From JACJWR01 sp963842975 (lineage in GTDB: Bacteria > Actinomycetota > Actinomycetes > S36-B12 > UBA10799): a stretch of DNA of 64,000 nucleotides. The stretch is from assembly GCA_963842975.1 (NCBI GenBank), contig CAWJIH010000009.1:186001-250000 (forward strand), in the 5' to 3' direction. The position numbers and the translations under genes were made by a program. Below the pieces are notes generated by a model. The model was not told the DNA's origin and made no database searches. It saw only the letters and a list, made by a program, of their open reading frames with translations. This document shows positions 42,274 through 50,419 of the stretch, piece by piece (position 1 is the first letter of the stretch; the number at the start of each line of letters is the position of its first letter).

Positions 42274-43143
42274 ATGACCTCCATGCCACAGTCACCTCAC
42301 GACGAGCACTTCATCGAACGGCTCAATCTCGATCGAATCGACCGAGACATCTTTGTGGGTCGGTGCCATGCCGGCTCCCCGTTGCGCGCCTTCGGCGGAC
42401 AGGTGGCGGCGCAAGCACTGATCGCGGCCGGACGCACAGTCGAGGAACCCGACCGGCGGGTGCATTCGCTGCACGCCTACTTCATCCGGCCCGGCAGCAC
42501 ACACGACCCCATCGTCTACTCGGTGCAGCGGGTGCGGGATGGTCGATCATTCACCACCCGCCACGTCACAGCGGTGCAATATGGGGAAACGATCTTCACC
42601 ATGTCAGCCTCGTTCAGCATCAATGAACCAACACTGAGTCATCAGGCCCCAGCGCCGGACGTGCCCAGGCCAGAGGATGTGCCGGAGACCGATTTCTTGT
42701 ACGACGGCGACGAGTTGCGCACACCAGACAAGGGCTACCCCACCCGCGCGCTCCTGGAGCGCAGGCTGGTGGATCCGGAGTCCGTGGCCCAAGCCACTGG
42801 CGGAACAGCCACCCGCGTGGCCTGGACCCGCACGTTGGAGCGTCTGCCCGACGACCCGCTGGTGCACGTGTGCACACTCACGTACCTCTCCGACCTCACG
42901 CTGATCGGGGCGATCTTGGAACCCCACGGTGGTCGGGCAGAAAACCCCGATTTGGCGTTGTCGTCGTTGGACCATGCCATGTGGTTCCACGCGCCATTTC
43001 GCGCCGACGAGTGGACCATGTTCGTCCTGGATTCCCCGGTGGCCTCGCGTGGTCATGGACTTGCACGCGGGGAGTTCTACCGCGAAGACGGCACGCTGGT
43101 CGCGTCGGTCGTGCAGGAAGCGTTGCTGCGCGGAAGTTCGTGA
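42274..43143 (+). CDS. tesB: Acyl-CoA thioesterase II
   Basis: 289-residue double-hotdog thioesterase that hydrolyses medium- and long-chain acyl-CoA. ATG 42274 (or 42283) gives the family length. Signature blocks are VGRCHAGSPLRAFGGQVAAQAL, RRVHSLHAYFIRPG, GRSFTTRHVTAVQ and, near the C-terminus, LDHAMWFHAPFRADEW with SRGHGLARGEFY. The catalytic Asp/Gln/Thr arrangement of TesB fits SSLDHAMWFH and neighbours. With fadA, fadB and the WS/DGAT gene nearby it fits control of the acyl-CoA pool. Upstream is a long gene-free stretch, so it has its own promoter. Confidence 0.92.
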   Translation: MTSMPQSPHDEHFIERLNLDRIDRDIFVGRCHAGSPLRAFGGQVAAQALIAAGRTVEEPDRRVHSLHAYFIRPGSTHDPIVYSVQRVRDGRSFTTRHVTAVQYGETIFTMSASFSINEPTLSHQAPAPDVPRPEDVPETDFLYDGDELRTPDKGYPTRALLERRLVDPESVAQATGGTATRVAWTRTLERLPDDPLVHVCTLTYLSDLTLIGAILEPHGGRAENPDLALSSLDHAMWFHAPFRADEWTMFVLDSPVASRGHGLARGEFYREDGTLVASVVQEALLRGSS

Positions 43144-43207
43144 GCCGGACTTCCCGACGGCTGTCTGCCAGCCGCACTAACGGCTCTTTTCGCCGTACGC
43201 TCAATAA

Positions 43208-44464
43208 ATGACCCCCGCGAACGGCGACCACGACAACAGCGGCTTCATGCGCCGAGCGGTGGGGGGCGCCTTCGATGCGACGGTCGGGCGGGTCGGCGAC
43301 CGCGTCGGTGACAGCGCTCGTGGCCTCACCGAAGCAACCGCCAAGCAGGTCATTGACGATTTGGAGCCATACCTGATTGCCGAGACGGTGCCACGGATCG
43401 TGGACGGTCTCACGCCCTACCTGATCGAAACCATCGTGCCGGACGTGGTGGACGGCGTCAGTCGCCACATCGCCGAGGTCACGGTTCCGGAGGTCATGGC
43501 AGGTGCCACCCCGGCCATGGTCGAGCAACTGCTGCCCCAACTGCTCGACCAGCTGCAGCCGTACCTGGAAACCGAATTGGTGCCCTCCATCGTCGACAGC
43601 CTCGTGCCGCATCTCAACGCAGTGGTGGCACCGGAACTGGTCGATGCGCTCCTACCTCACCTCAGCGCCACTGTGGCCCCACAACTGGTAGATGCCCTCA
43701 TGCCCAAGATCCGTGAGGACGTGGTGCCGCAGATCCTCGATGACATCGTCGATGATCCGCGGGTGCGCGACTTGATCCGGGAGCAGAGCCAGGGCATGAT
43801 CCTGGACGCACTTGAACGGGTGCGAGGCCTGCTGGCGCATGCTGACGACGTCGTCGAGCGGATCGTGCGTCGGCTCACGGGTCGTCCTGCCCGTTCCTTG
43901 CCAGGTCCGGGGGAGACCCCGGCGTTGCCCAGCCGGACATACGTGAACGCCGGTGTGGTCTCACGCGGGGTCGCTTTGGGAGCAGACGTTGCCCTGGTCG
44001 GCTTCATAGTCAGCATCGGCCTCAATGCGATTTTGGGTCTGCTTGGCAACATTGTCGATCCGTTGCCGCGCTGGATCACGGGCCTGCTGTCATTCATCTC
44101 GCTGCTGATCTTCCCCGCCTATCTTGCGGTCTCCTGGATGCTGACTGGCAACACCATCGCCCAGGCAGTAGTCGGCCTTCAAGAGTGCACCGACGACGGT
44201 CGGCGGATGCATCCGCTGCGGGCATTGGTCAAGGCCTGGCTGCAGACGGTTGTGCTGCCGGTGTGGATCGTGGGCATGATCGCCAGCCCGTTCAGCCGGG
44301 CCCGCAAGGGCGTGCTCGACATGGTTACCGGCACCCAGGCGAGGTACTTCGTGCATGGCGAGTCGGTGGAGGAGCCACGGCGTCGGCTGCTGGGCAGCGA
44401 TAGCGAAGCCGACACCGCCCGAACCGCAACTACTCCTGCACCCGGTGACCAAGTTCTGAGGTGA
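43208..44464 (+). CDS. RDD-family membrane protein with N-terminal 16-residue helical repeats
   Basis: 418-residue protein. Residues 52-179 are eight consecutive 16-residue units of the form L-x-P-[YH]-L-x4-V-P-x-[LIV]-V-D-x, followed by another helical stretch up to about 230. The C-terminal part is an RDD-like domain: SRGVALGADVALVGFIVS, then helices near residues 275-310 and 345-365, with Arg/Asp positions near the first helix as in that family. RDD proteins are poorly understood; some act in Na+/H+ transport or carotenoid systems. The repeat region is probably cytosolic, amphipathic and lies on the membrane or oligomerises. The gene ends 35 bp inside the convergent TPP enzyme gene. Confidence 0.8.
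   Translation: MTPANGDHDNSGFMRRAVGGAFDATVGRVGDRVGDSARGLTEATAKQVIDDLEPYLIAETVPRIVDGLTPYLIETIVPDVVDGVSRHIAEVTVPEVMAGATPAMVEQLLPQLLDQLQPYLETELVPSIVDSLVPHLNAVVAPELVDALLPHLSATVAPQLVDALMPKIREDVVPQILDDIVDDPRVRDLIREQSQGMILDALERVRGLLAHADDVVERIVRRLTGRPARSLPGPGETPALPSRTYVNAGVVSRGVALGADVALVGFIVSIGLNAILGLLGNIVDPLPRWITGLLSFISLLIFPAYLAVSWMLTGNTIAQAVVGLQECTDDGRRMHPLRALVKAWLQTVVLPVWIVGMIASPFSRARKGVLDMVTGTQARYFVHGESVEEPRRRLLGSDSEADTARTATTPAPGDQVLR
43361..43744 (+). repeat. Eight tandem 16-residue protein repeats
   Basis: Eight 48-bp units in frame with the RDD gene and no gaps between them. Example units are LEPYLIAETVPRIVDG, LTPYLIETIVPDVVDG, LQPYLETELVPSIVDS and LLPHLSATVAPQLVDA. Prolines at positions 3 and 11 are kept in most units, and the spacing is exactly 16 in every unit. 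At the DNA level the units have diverged. Confidence 0.9.
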
Positions 44465-46092
44465 GCCTGGCCAGGACTGGCGAGATGTCGTCGGCAGGGA
44501 TCACCGCCTCAATCAGCCTCAGTTGCGACGAGTCCGCGAGGGCCTCGCGGACGGCCGTGTCGAAGGCGTCCTCGGTGGCGGCACGCACTCCCAATCCGCT
44601 GCCCAGCGCCTGCGGGACGTCCGCGTAGCGCACGGCCGGGATGTCGTTGAAACTACCTTCGAGCAGGGGTCGTTCAGTGCCATAGCCGCTGTTATTGAGC
44701 ACGATCACCACCGGCGCCACCTTGTGCGGCGTCATTCCGGCCAGCTCCAAGCCAGTCATCTGGAAGGCGCCATCGCCGACGAGGACGATGGGCCGCCGTT
44801 CGGGCCGGGCAAGCCCCGCTCCGAGCGCCCCCGGCACCGCGAATCCGAGCGAGGCGTAATAGGCACTCGCAAGGTAGCCGGAGCGTTCGGTGCGCAAGTC
44901 GATTGACCCGAACAATGCGTCACCGGGGTCGGCCAGAATCGTGTGGCCGGGTCCGAGTAGCCCCCGCATGATGTCGAAGGCGCTGCGAATCCCCAAAGGT
45001 TGTGCCGGCTATGGGGGTGGCCGGTGGCGGCAGCGCCACGACCGGATCGACCTCGATGGGTTCCAGACCCCAGTGGTCCATGAGTCCATTCATGATGTCC
45101 ACCAGCCCCACCCCCTCGTAGGTCCGTCGCCGCACGACGGTACGCCGCTCCTCAAGAACCACCAGGCGGTCCCGGAGCACGTTGGCGGTGAACATCCCGG
45201 TGTTGAGGTCGCTGATCGTTTCCCCGAGCAGGATCACCCGGTCAGCCTCCTCGACCGTCCGGCGCACCTCGTCGCTGCTGAGCGCGCCGGCATACACCCC
45301 GATCAGCACCGGATCGGAGCCGCCGAAGCAGGACTTACCCATCAGGGTCTCGGCCACCGGCATGCCCAACCGGCGCGCCAATGCGGCCAACTGGCCCTGC
45401 AGATGATGCCGAGCCACCTCCGAGCCAGCCATCGCAACCGCCGAGGAACCTTCACTCATGAACTCGATGACGTCGGCCAGCGCGTCAGCCACCAGCGCGG
45501 GGTGGGGGCGGGCTGGCGGATCGAGTTCGGGCAAGGCCGCCGCCGGTTGGGCCTCGATGTCTCGCGGGATCTCGATGTAGACCGGCTTGGCCAAACGCCG
45601 GGCGGTGGCGACGGCAACTTCAATGTCGCGGGCAGCCGTAGTCGGATCATCCAACCGCACTGCCATTGCGGTGACTTCGGCCATCACACGCAGTTGGGTG
45701 TCGAACGATTTGACCCGATGGTGCAGATTGGGGTTGCCTTCGCTTTCAGCCAGCCCAGGCGCGCCACTGACCACCACCACCGGTGAATTCTCCGCCCATG
45801 CTTGCGCGGTGGTGTTGACGAGTTTTAGACCGCCCACGCCCCACGTCACCACAACGCAGCCCAAACCACGCAGTCGGGCGTAGGCGTCGGCGGCGAACCC
45901 GGCACCCTGCTCATCGCTGGTCCCCACGAACCGCATGCGGTTCTCCAGCCGACGGTCCAGGCTCAGGACGAAATCTCCGGGCACACCGAAAACCGTGTCG
46001 CAACCGTGCCCGAGTAAGGATTCGATAAGGCGGTCACCAACGGTGGCCGGTGGGGATTGTTCACCGCTTGGCTCAGCGGAATCAGAGGTCAT
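44430..46092 (-). pseudogene. TPP-dependent alpha-keto acid decarboxylase (pyruvate/indolepyruvate decarboxylase type), frameshifted
   Basis: Thiamine-diphosphate enzyme that decarboxylates a 2-oxo acid. The N-terminal two-thirds (from ATG 46092) has VGDRLIESLLGHGCDTVFGVPGDF, then TSDEQGAGFAADAYARLRG with the TPP-activating Glu. The C-terminal third is in the next frame and has VGDGAFQMTGLELAG and VLNNSGYGTERPL, the cofactor-binding GDG...NN motif. The frames switch at about 45000 (one extra base), after PPPATPIAG and before QPLGIRSAFDIM. The joined protein would be ~553 residues, the normal length. It overlaps the convergent RDD gene by 35 bp. The GYGTE form favours indolepyruvate or phenylpyruvate over acetolactate synthase. 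Confidence 0.82.
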
Positions 46093-46156
46093 GCCGCAAC
46101 TCTAGGCGAGGGACCTACCCGGTGCCGATCCAATCGCGCAGGTCGTCCACCGCTTT

Positions 46157-46197
46157 CGGCGTGGGGCTCACAAGCAGTGCTTGCGCACCCCACGCCG
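46157..46197 (-). terminator. Possible terminator downstream of the SHOCT-domain gene
   Basis: Outer stem CGGCGTGGGG/CCCCACGCCG (10 bp, perfect) with an inner small hairpin CAAGCA-G-TGCTTG. It starts 15 bp beyond the stop of the minus-strand gene that ends at 46212. No T-run follows, so termination may rely on the stem alone. Confidence 0.5.
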
Positions 46198-46211
46198 GAC
46201 GCTAGGCCTCG

Positions 46212-46586
46212 TTAGGACGCGAGGGCTTTGGCCTTAATCGCATCAAATTCGGACTGGGTGATGGCGCCGTTGTCGAGCAGCGTCTTCGCCTGCGCGATTT
46301 GGTCGGCAGGTCCGCTGGTGCCGGCAGCGTCGCGGATGTAGGCCTGCTGGGCCGCAATCGCGGATGCCTGGGCCTCCTGGGAGCGTTCGGCCATTCCACG
46401 CGCGTGCACGATCAGGTAGATCAGGGCACCAAGGGGGAAGAAGCAGACGATGATCCAGATCGCCTTCACAAAGCCGTTCATCTCACGGTTGCGGAAGATG
46501 TCGGTGAAGATGAAGAACAGTACGAAGAGGTACGCAACCCACAGGAAAATCATGAGGGCGTACCAGAGGAATTCAACGATGGACAT
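46212..46586 (-). CDS. Small membrane protein with PLDc_N-like helices and SHOCT domain
   Basis: 124-residue protein. Two N-terminal transmembrane helices (YALMIFLWVAYLFVLFFIF and AIWIIVCFFPLGALIYLIV) with a charged loop form the PLDc_N-like hairpin. A helical linker rich in Ala/Gln follows. The C-terminal SHOCT motif reads AKTLLDNGAITQSEFDAIK. GAGGAG precedes ATG 46586. SHOCT domains are short oligomerisation or recruitment modules; the function of this pair is unknown. It is divergent from the B2-like gene, with about 200 bp between them. Confidence 0.8.
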   Translation of the reverse strand: MSIVEFLWYALMIFLWVAYLFVLFFIFTDIFRNREMNGFVKAIWIIVCFFPLGALIYLIVHARGMAERSQEAQASAIAAQQAYIRDAAGTSGPADQIAQAKTLLDNGAITQSEFDAIKAKALAS

Positions 46587-46790
46587 GGGGAAGTCTCCTC
46601 AAGTTGGACGTGTCGATTCTCAGCGAGGTTCGCTTGGTGAAGTGTCTCGGGCGGGACCTAACTGACCGACCGGGGAAAGTTTAGTCCGGTGGGCATGGGT
46701 CTATGAGCAGCAACCCGCAGATGGCGATCTCAATCGGGCCGATCACGACTCACTGGCGAAGTGGGGAACCTGGCAAGGCCGATAGATACG

Positions 46791-47306
46791 ATGGCTCGCG
46801 TGCGCCAAACTCGAACCCCTCGCTCACCTGCCGGACGCCGCTTCTTGCGCCGGGCACTCACAGTGGAGGCCATGGCTTTGCTCGCGGTGGGTTCGGCACT
46901 GCAGAAGTGGGTGCCTATGCCCAAGTGGTCATTTGTCTTGGGGCACGCCGGGGCAGTGCCGGAACCCTGGAACAACGCGCGTCAGCCGGCGTTGCCGCAA
47001 CGGGCCGCGACACCGATCGAACGCCGAGTCGCGCGGGCGGTCCGAGCTGGCGGGAAGCGGTTGGCGTGGCAACCCACATGTTTGGCCGAGGCCGTAGCGG
47101 GACAGGCATTGCTTCGCCAGTTTGGCGAACCCGGGGTGGTGGTGATCGGCCTGCGGCCCACCGATCAGGGTCCGTGGGACGCCCATGCGTGGCTGTTGGG
47201 TCGGTCCGGCGCACTCACGGGTGGTCCGGCTGCCAAGGGATTCACCGCGACCACGGTGTTTGAAGTTCCCGCAGGGCTTGATGCGGAGCAGATTGCGCTG
47301 ACCTAG
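46791..47306 (+). CDS. Orphan lasso-peptide-B2-like protein (transglutaminase-like cysteine protease fold)
   Basis: 171-residue protein from ATG 46791 resembling B2 leader peptidases of lasso-peptide systems. An N-terminal helical/membrane-like segment RRALTVEAMALLAVGSAL leads to the catalytic cysteine in WQPTCLAEAVAGQALL. The histidine appears in GPWDAHAWLLG, consistent with a Cys-His-Asp triad. No lasso cyclase (B1 or C protein), precursor or ABC exporter is nearby, so it is an orphan member. Similar orphan genes occur in actinobacteria without known function. It ends 4 bp inside the convergent 5-formyl-THF cyclo-ligase gene. Hydrolytic or cross-linking activity is inferred from the triad only. 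Confidence 0.7.
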   Translation: MARVRQTRTPRSPAGRRFLRRALTVEAMALLAVGSALQKWVPMPKWSFVLGHAGAVPEPWNNARQPALPQRAATPIERRVARAVRAGGKRLAWQPTCLAEAVAGQALLRQFGEPGVVVIGLRPTDQGPWDAHAWLLGRSGALTGGPAAKGFTATTVFEVPAGLDAEQIALT

Positions 47307-47950
47307 CCAATCACCGACGCGTCCACTGCCTCATCGTGTTCATCGGTTGGTATCGACGCAAGAACCTCACCTGGCCCAACCACCGCGATCCGCAGCGGAC
47401 CCCCGGCCGAGGCCGGAGCCAAACTCGCGAGCAAGCGGTCGTAGTACCCGCCTCCTTGACCGAGCCGGCGCCCGTCAGTTGTGACCGCCAAAGCTGGTAC
47501 CACCACGATGGCCACCGATTTCGGAAGTACAGGCGACGCCTCGGCACGCAGTGATTCCGGAAGTGGTGGTTGCCCCGGCACCCCCCAGGCCCGGGCCGAA
47601 TCTCCAGGATCGGGCAGCCATGTCAGCGTCCCGTCCGGACCCGCAATCGGGACCAGCACGTTCAGTTTGCGGCTTCGCAGCCGTTCCCGCAGTACCTCCG
47701 TGGGTGGTTCGTGTCGCAGCGAGACGTACGCCAGCACGACGGCGTCCGGGGCCAGCCGATCGGCTACCTCGGGCAAACCCAAGAAGGCATCGGCGATCCT
47801 CGCTGCTCTTCCCGGTTCGGGCGTCGCAGCGCGCCGGCGCTCACGGATCCAAAGTCGCAGGTTGGTCTTGTCCGATGAGGGAGGTTGCTGCGACTTGCCG
47901 GGCTGGGAATCTGCGGATCCGGGAAGGCTGAGGTGTGCCATACGTTCCAT
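47303..47950 (-). CDS. 5-formyltetrahydrofolate cyclo-ligase
   Basis: 215-residue folate enzyme that converts 5-formyl-THF to 5,10-methenyl-THF with ATP. The family fingerprint VVPALAVTTDGRRLGQGGGYYDRLLA, with its Gly-rich loop and Tyr pair, is near the C-terminus. The N-terminal NLRLWIRERRRA basic segment binds the polyglutamate tail. Start is ATG 47950 with AGGTG upstream; ATG 47941 is also possible. The C-terminus overlaps the convergent B2-like gene by 4 bp. It is divergent from an unknown membrane protein gene. Length and motifs are complete. Confidence 0.9.
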   Translation of the reverse strand: MERMAHLSLPGSADSQPGKSQQPPSSDKTNLRLWIRERRRAATPEPGRAARIADAFLGLPEVADRLAPDAVVLAYVSLRHEPPTEVLRERLRSRKLNVLVPIAGPDGTLTWLPDPGDSARAWGVPGQPPLPESLRAEASPVLPKSVAIVVVPALAVTTDGRRLGQGGGYYDRLLASLAPASAGGPLRIAVVGPGEVLASIPTDEHDEAVDASVIG

Positions 47951-48003
47951 TCTGCGAGCACCTGCGGATGATTGTGGGACACTCCGGACCCTAGGCTGCG
48001 GCC

Positions 48004-48975
48004 ATGGGTGATCTCTGGTCGGCCTCGTGGTGGGGGGTGGCGCTGACGACGCCAAACCCGCCAATCCCGCCGAGCCCGACGGCGTCGGAAACCCCGGCGA
48101 ACCCCGACGATCTGTACGTCGACCAACTCTTCGAACGGTACGGAGTCAACCCGAACGACATTCCGCTGTGGGGCCTGCAAGGGTGGTATCTGTTTTCGTT
48201 TGTGGTGGCCGTTGCGGTGACGGTGCTGCTGCTGCGGGCCATCTACCGCGGAATGCAGCGGCCGAGGCTGCAACTTGAGTTTCACGCTGATCGTCCGCCG
48301 TCTGCCACTCGCCGGGATGTCCTGCGCTACCTGGCGACGCCGTTGATCTGGATTCCGCTGTGGTTCACGGTGGTGTTGTCGGTTCTGCTGCTCGCCGCAA
48401 ACAGAGGGGAGACGATCCGTCCGGCAAGTGAATTGGTGATTGCCGCTGCGGTTGTGGTTGGAGGTAGCCGACTGCTCGCCTACATCAACCTTGAGGGGGC
48501 CCACGAACTCGCGAAATCCGTTCCGTTGACGCTGCTGAGTCTGATCCTTATCAGCGGTCAAACGATCTCGCTGGAGGCCGCCTTCGTTGTGCTGTTTGTG
48601 CTGGCAGTGAATATCGACTCGCTGTCCTACTACATCTTTCTGCTCGCGCTTTGGGACGTGCTGTTCACCTTCGGTTGGTGGATCCTGGTGCGCGCTCGGT
48701 GGCGCCGCGGCAGGCGGGTGAATCAGCACAAGCGGCCGTCCTGGTTGGAGGCGATTCTGGAGACGCTCGGTGAGGCATGGGGGAACAAGGAATCGGGTCC
48801 GGCCGAGTCGCCACTGAGCCGTCGGGATGCCGCCGCAACAACGGCTGACGTCAGTTCGGATGCAAAAGTGCGACAGATGATGCTGCTGCCAGATGTCGCC
48901 TCGGAGTCTGCTTCGAACACCGCCTCGGAACCTGTGCCGACACGTTCTCCAGGGCCGGATAGCGAAGATCCGTGA
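48004..48975 (+). CDS. Integral membrane protein of unknown function
   Basis: 323-residue protein with a proline/threonine-rich N-terminus (TTPNPPIPPSPTASETPANP), then a soluble segment with DDLYVDQLFERYGV. About five transmembrane helices follow (e.g. FSFVVAVAVTVLLLRAIY, PLIWIPLWFTVVLSVLLL, LTLLSLILISGQTISL, FVVLFVLAVNI, LLALWDVLFTFGWWILV). The C-terminal ~90 residues are soluble, Ser/Ala/Asp-rich and low complexity. I do not recognise the family. It precedes rarA by 63 bp on the same strand and is divergent from the folate gene; neither suggests a role. Confidence 0.7.
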   Translation: MGDLWSASWWGVALTTPNPPIPPSPTASETPANPDDLYVDQLFERYGVNPNDIPLWGLQGWYLFSFVVAVAVTVLLLRAIYRGMQRPRLQLEFHADRPPSATRRDVLRYLATPLIWIPLWFTVVLSVLLLAANRGETIRPASELVIAAAVVVGGSRLLAYINLEGAHELAKSVPLTLLSLILISGQTISLEAAFVVLFVLAVNIDSLSYYIFLLALWDVLFTFGWWILVRARWRRGRRVNQHKRPSWLEAILETLGEAWGNKESGPAESPLSRRDAAATTADVSSDAKVRQMMLLPDVASESASNTASEPVPTRSPGPDSEDP

Positions 48976-49038
48976 ACCAGCAGACATGCAGCACTAGTTG
49001 AGCCCCGGCAGCGGCCGAACCCACCGTAGGGTGACGCC

Positions 49039-50383
49039 ATGACCTCCGGCACCCTGTTCGACGACGACACCAGCCCGGACCGCCCAGGTGCCCCGCTGGC
49101 CGCTCGGATGCGCCCGCGCACCTTGGACGACGTGGTGGGTCAGCCGGAGGCGCTTGCTGCGGGGGCGCCGTTGCGACGGTTGGTTTCGCGCACCGAGGGC
49201 GCAACTGGGGCCTGGAGTTCGGTGATTCTGTGGGGTCCACCGGGTTCGGGCAAGACCACGATCGCCATGCTCATCGCCGCCACTGGAGACCGTCGCTTCG
49301 TCGAGTTGTCGGCGATCACAGCAGGGGTCAGGGACGTCCGCGAGGTGGTACGTGCGGCTCGGGATGCGTTGATCGAAGGCCGCCCCACGGTGCTCTTCGT
49401 AGACGAGGTGCACAGGTTCTCCAAAAGCCAACAAGACGCGTTGTTGCCTGCGGTGGAAAACGGCTGGGTAACGCTGGTCGCCGCCACAACCGAAAACCCC
49501 TCGTTTTCGGTGATTTCACCATTGCTGTCGAGGTCCATAGTGGTTCGACTGGTGGCGTTGACGGATGCCGATATCGGCGCGGTGCTGGATCGCGCCCTGA
49601 CCGACGATCGAGGTTTGGCGGGGCGATGGAGCATGGATGCAGCGGCGCGGGATCTGCTCGTACGTTTGGCAGGTGGCGACGCCCGGCGGGGCCTCACTGC
49701 GCTTGAAGCAGCCGCAGCCAGCACGCAGGTGGGGCAGACCATCACAGTGGCTGACGTGGAGACTGCGGTACAAGCGTTTGCGCCCGCCTACGATCGCGCC
49801 GGTGACTCCCACTATGACGTCACCAGCGCGCTGATCAAGAGCATCCGGGGCTCGGATGTCGATGCGGCGCTGCACTACCTGGCGCGCATGGTGGTGGCGG
49901 GGGAGGACCCTCGCTTCATCGCCCGCCGGTTGGTGATCCTCGCCAGCGAAGACATCGGCCTGGCGGACCCGAGCGCGCTCACCACCGCTATGTCCGCGAT
50001 GCAGGCAGTATCATCTCATCGGGATGCCGGAGGCCCGGCTGACCTTGGCGCAGGCGGTGATTCACTTGGCCTTGGCGCCAAAGTCGAATGCAGTGATCGT
50101 CGCCATCGACGAGGCCATGGCCGACGTCTCCAGCGGCCACACCCCGAACATCCCAGCCCATCTGCGAGACGCGCACTATCCGGGCGCCGCGGCCCACGGA
50201 CATGGGGTGGGCTACCGATATCCGCACGACGATCCGACCGGCGTGCTCGCTCAGCAGTACCTCGCCCCGGAACTCGCAGACCGCAGCTACTACCGCCCGA
50301 AAGCCCGCGGCGCCGAAGGCGCAATGGTCGAGCGAGTCGACCGTCTCCGCCGCATCACTCGCGACGAACCGCAGGGGGACTGA
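49039..50383 (+). pseudogene. rarA: Replication-associated recombination ATPase RarA (MgsA), frameshifted
   Basis: AAA+ ATPase that acts at stalled replication forks. The N-terminal part, from ATG 49039, has ILWGPPGSGKTTIAML (Walker A), VLFVDEVHRFSKSQQD (Walker B) and AATTENPSFSVISPLLSR. The C-terminal tetramerisation region is in the next frame: MPEARLTLAQAVIHLALAPKSN and HLRDAHYPGAAAHGHGVGY, both strongly conserved. The frames join at about 50013-50020, where TCATCTCATC contains one base too many (expected SLIGMPEAR). Combined length about 447 residues, normal. Because RarA is widely conserved and all motifs are kept, a sequence error is the favoured explanation. Confidence 0.85.
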
Positions 50384-50419
50384 AAGTCCGTCACGATTCG
50401 ATCGGACGTTTCGGTGAGG

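Noticed and set aside
50391..50412. GTCCG...CGGAC hairpin between rarA and the MMPL gene
   Set aside because: The stem is only five base pairs without a T-run, too weak to call a terminator.
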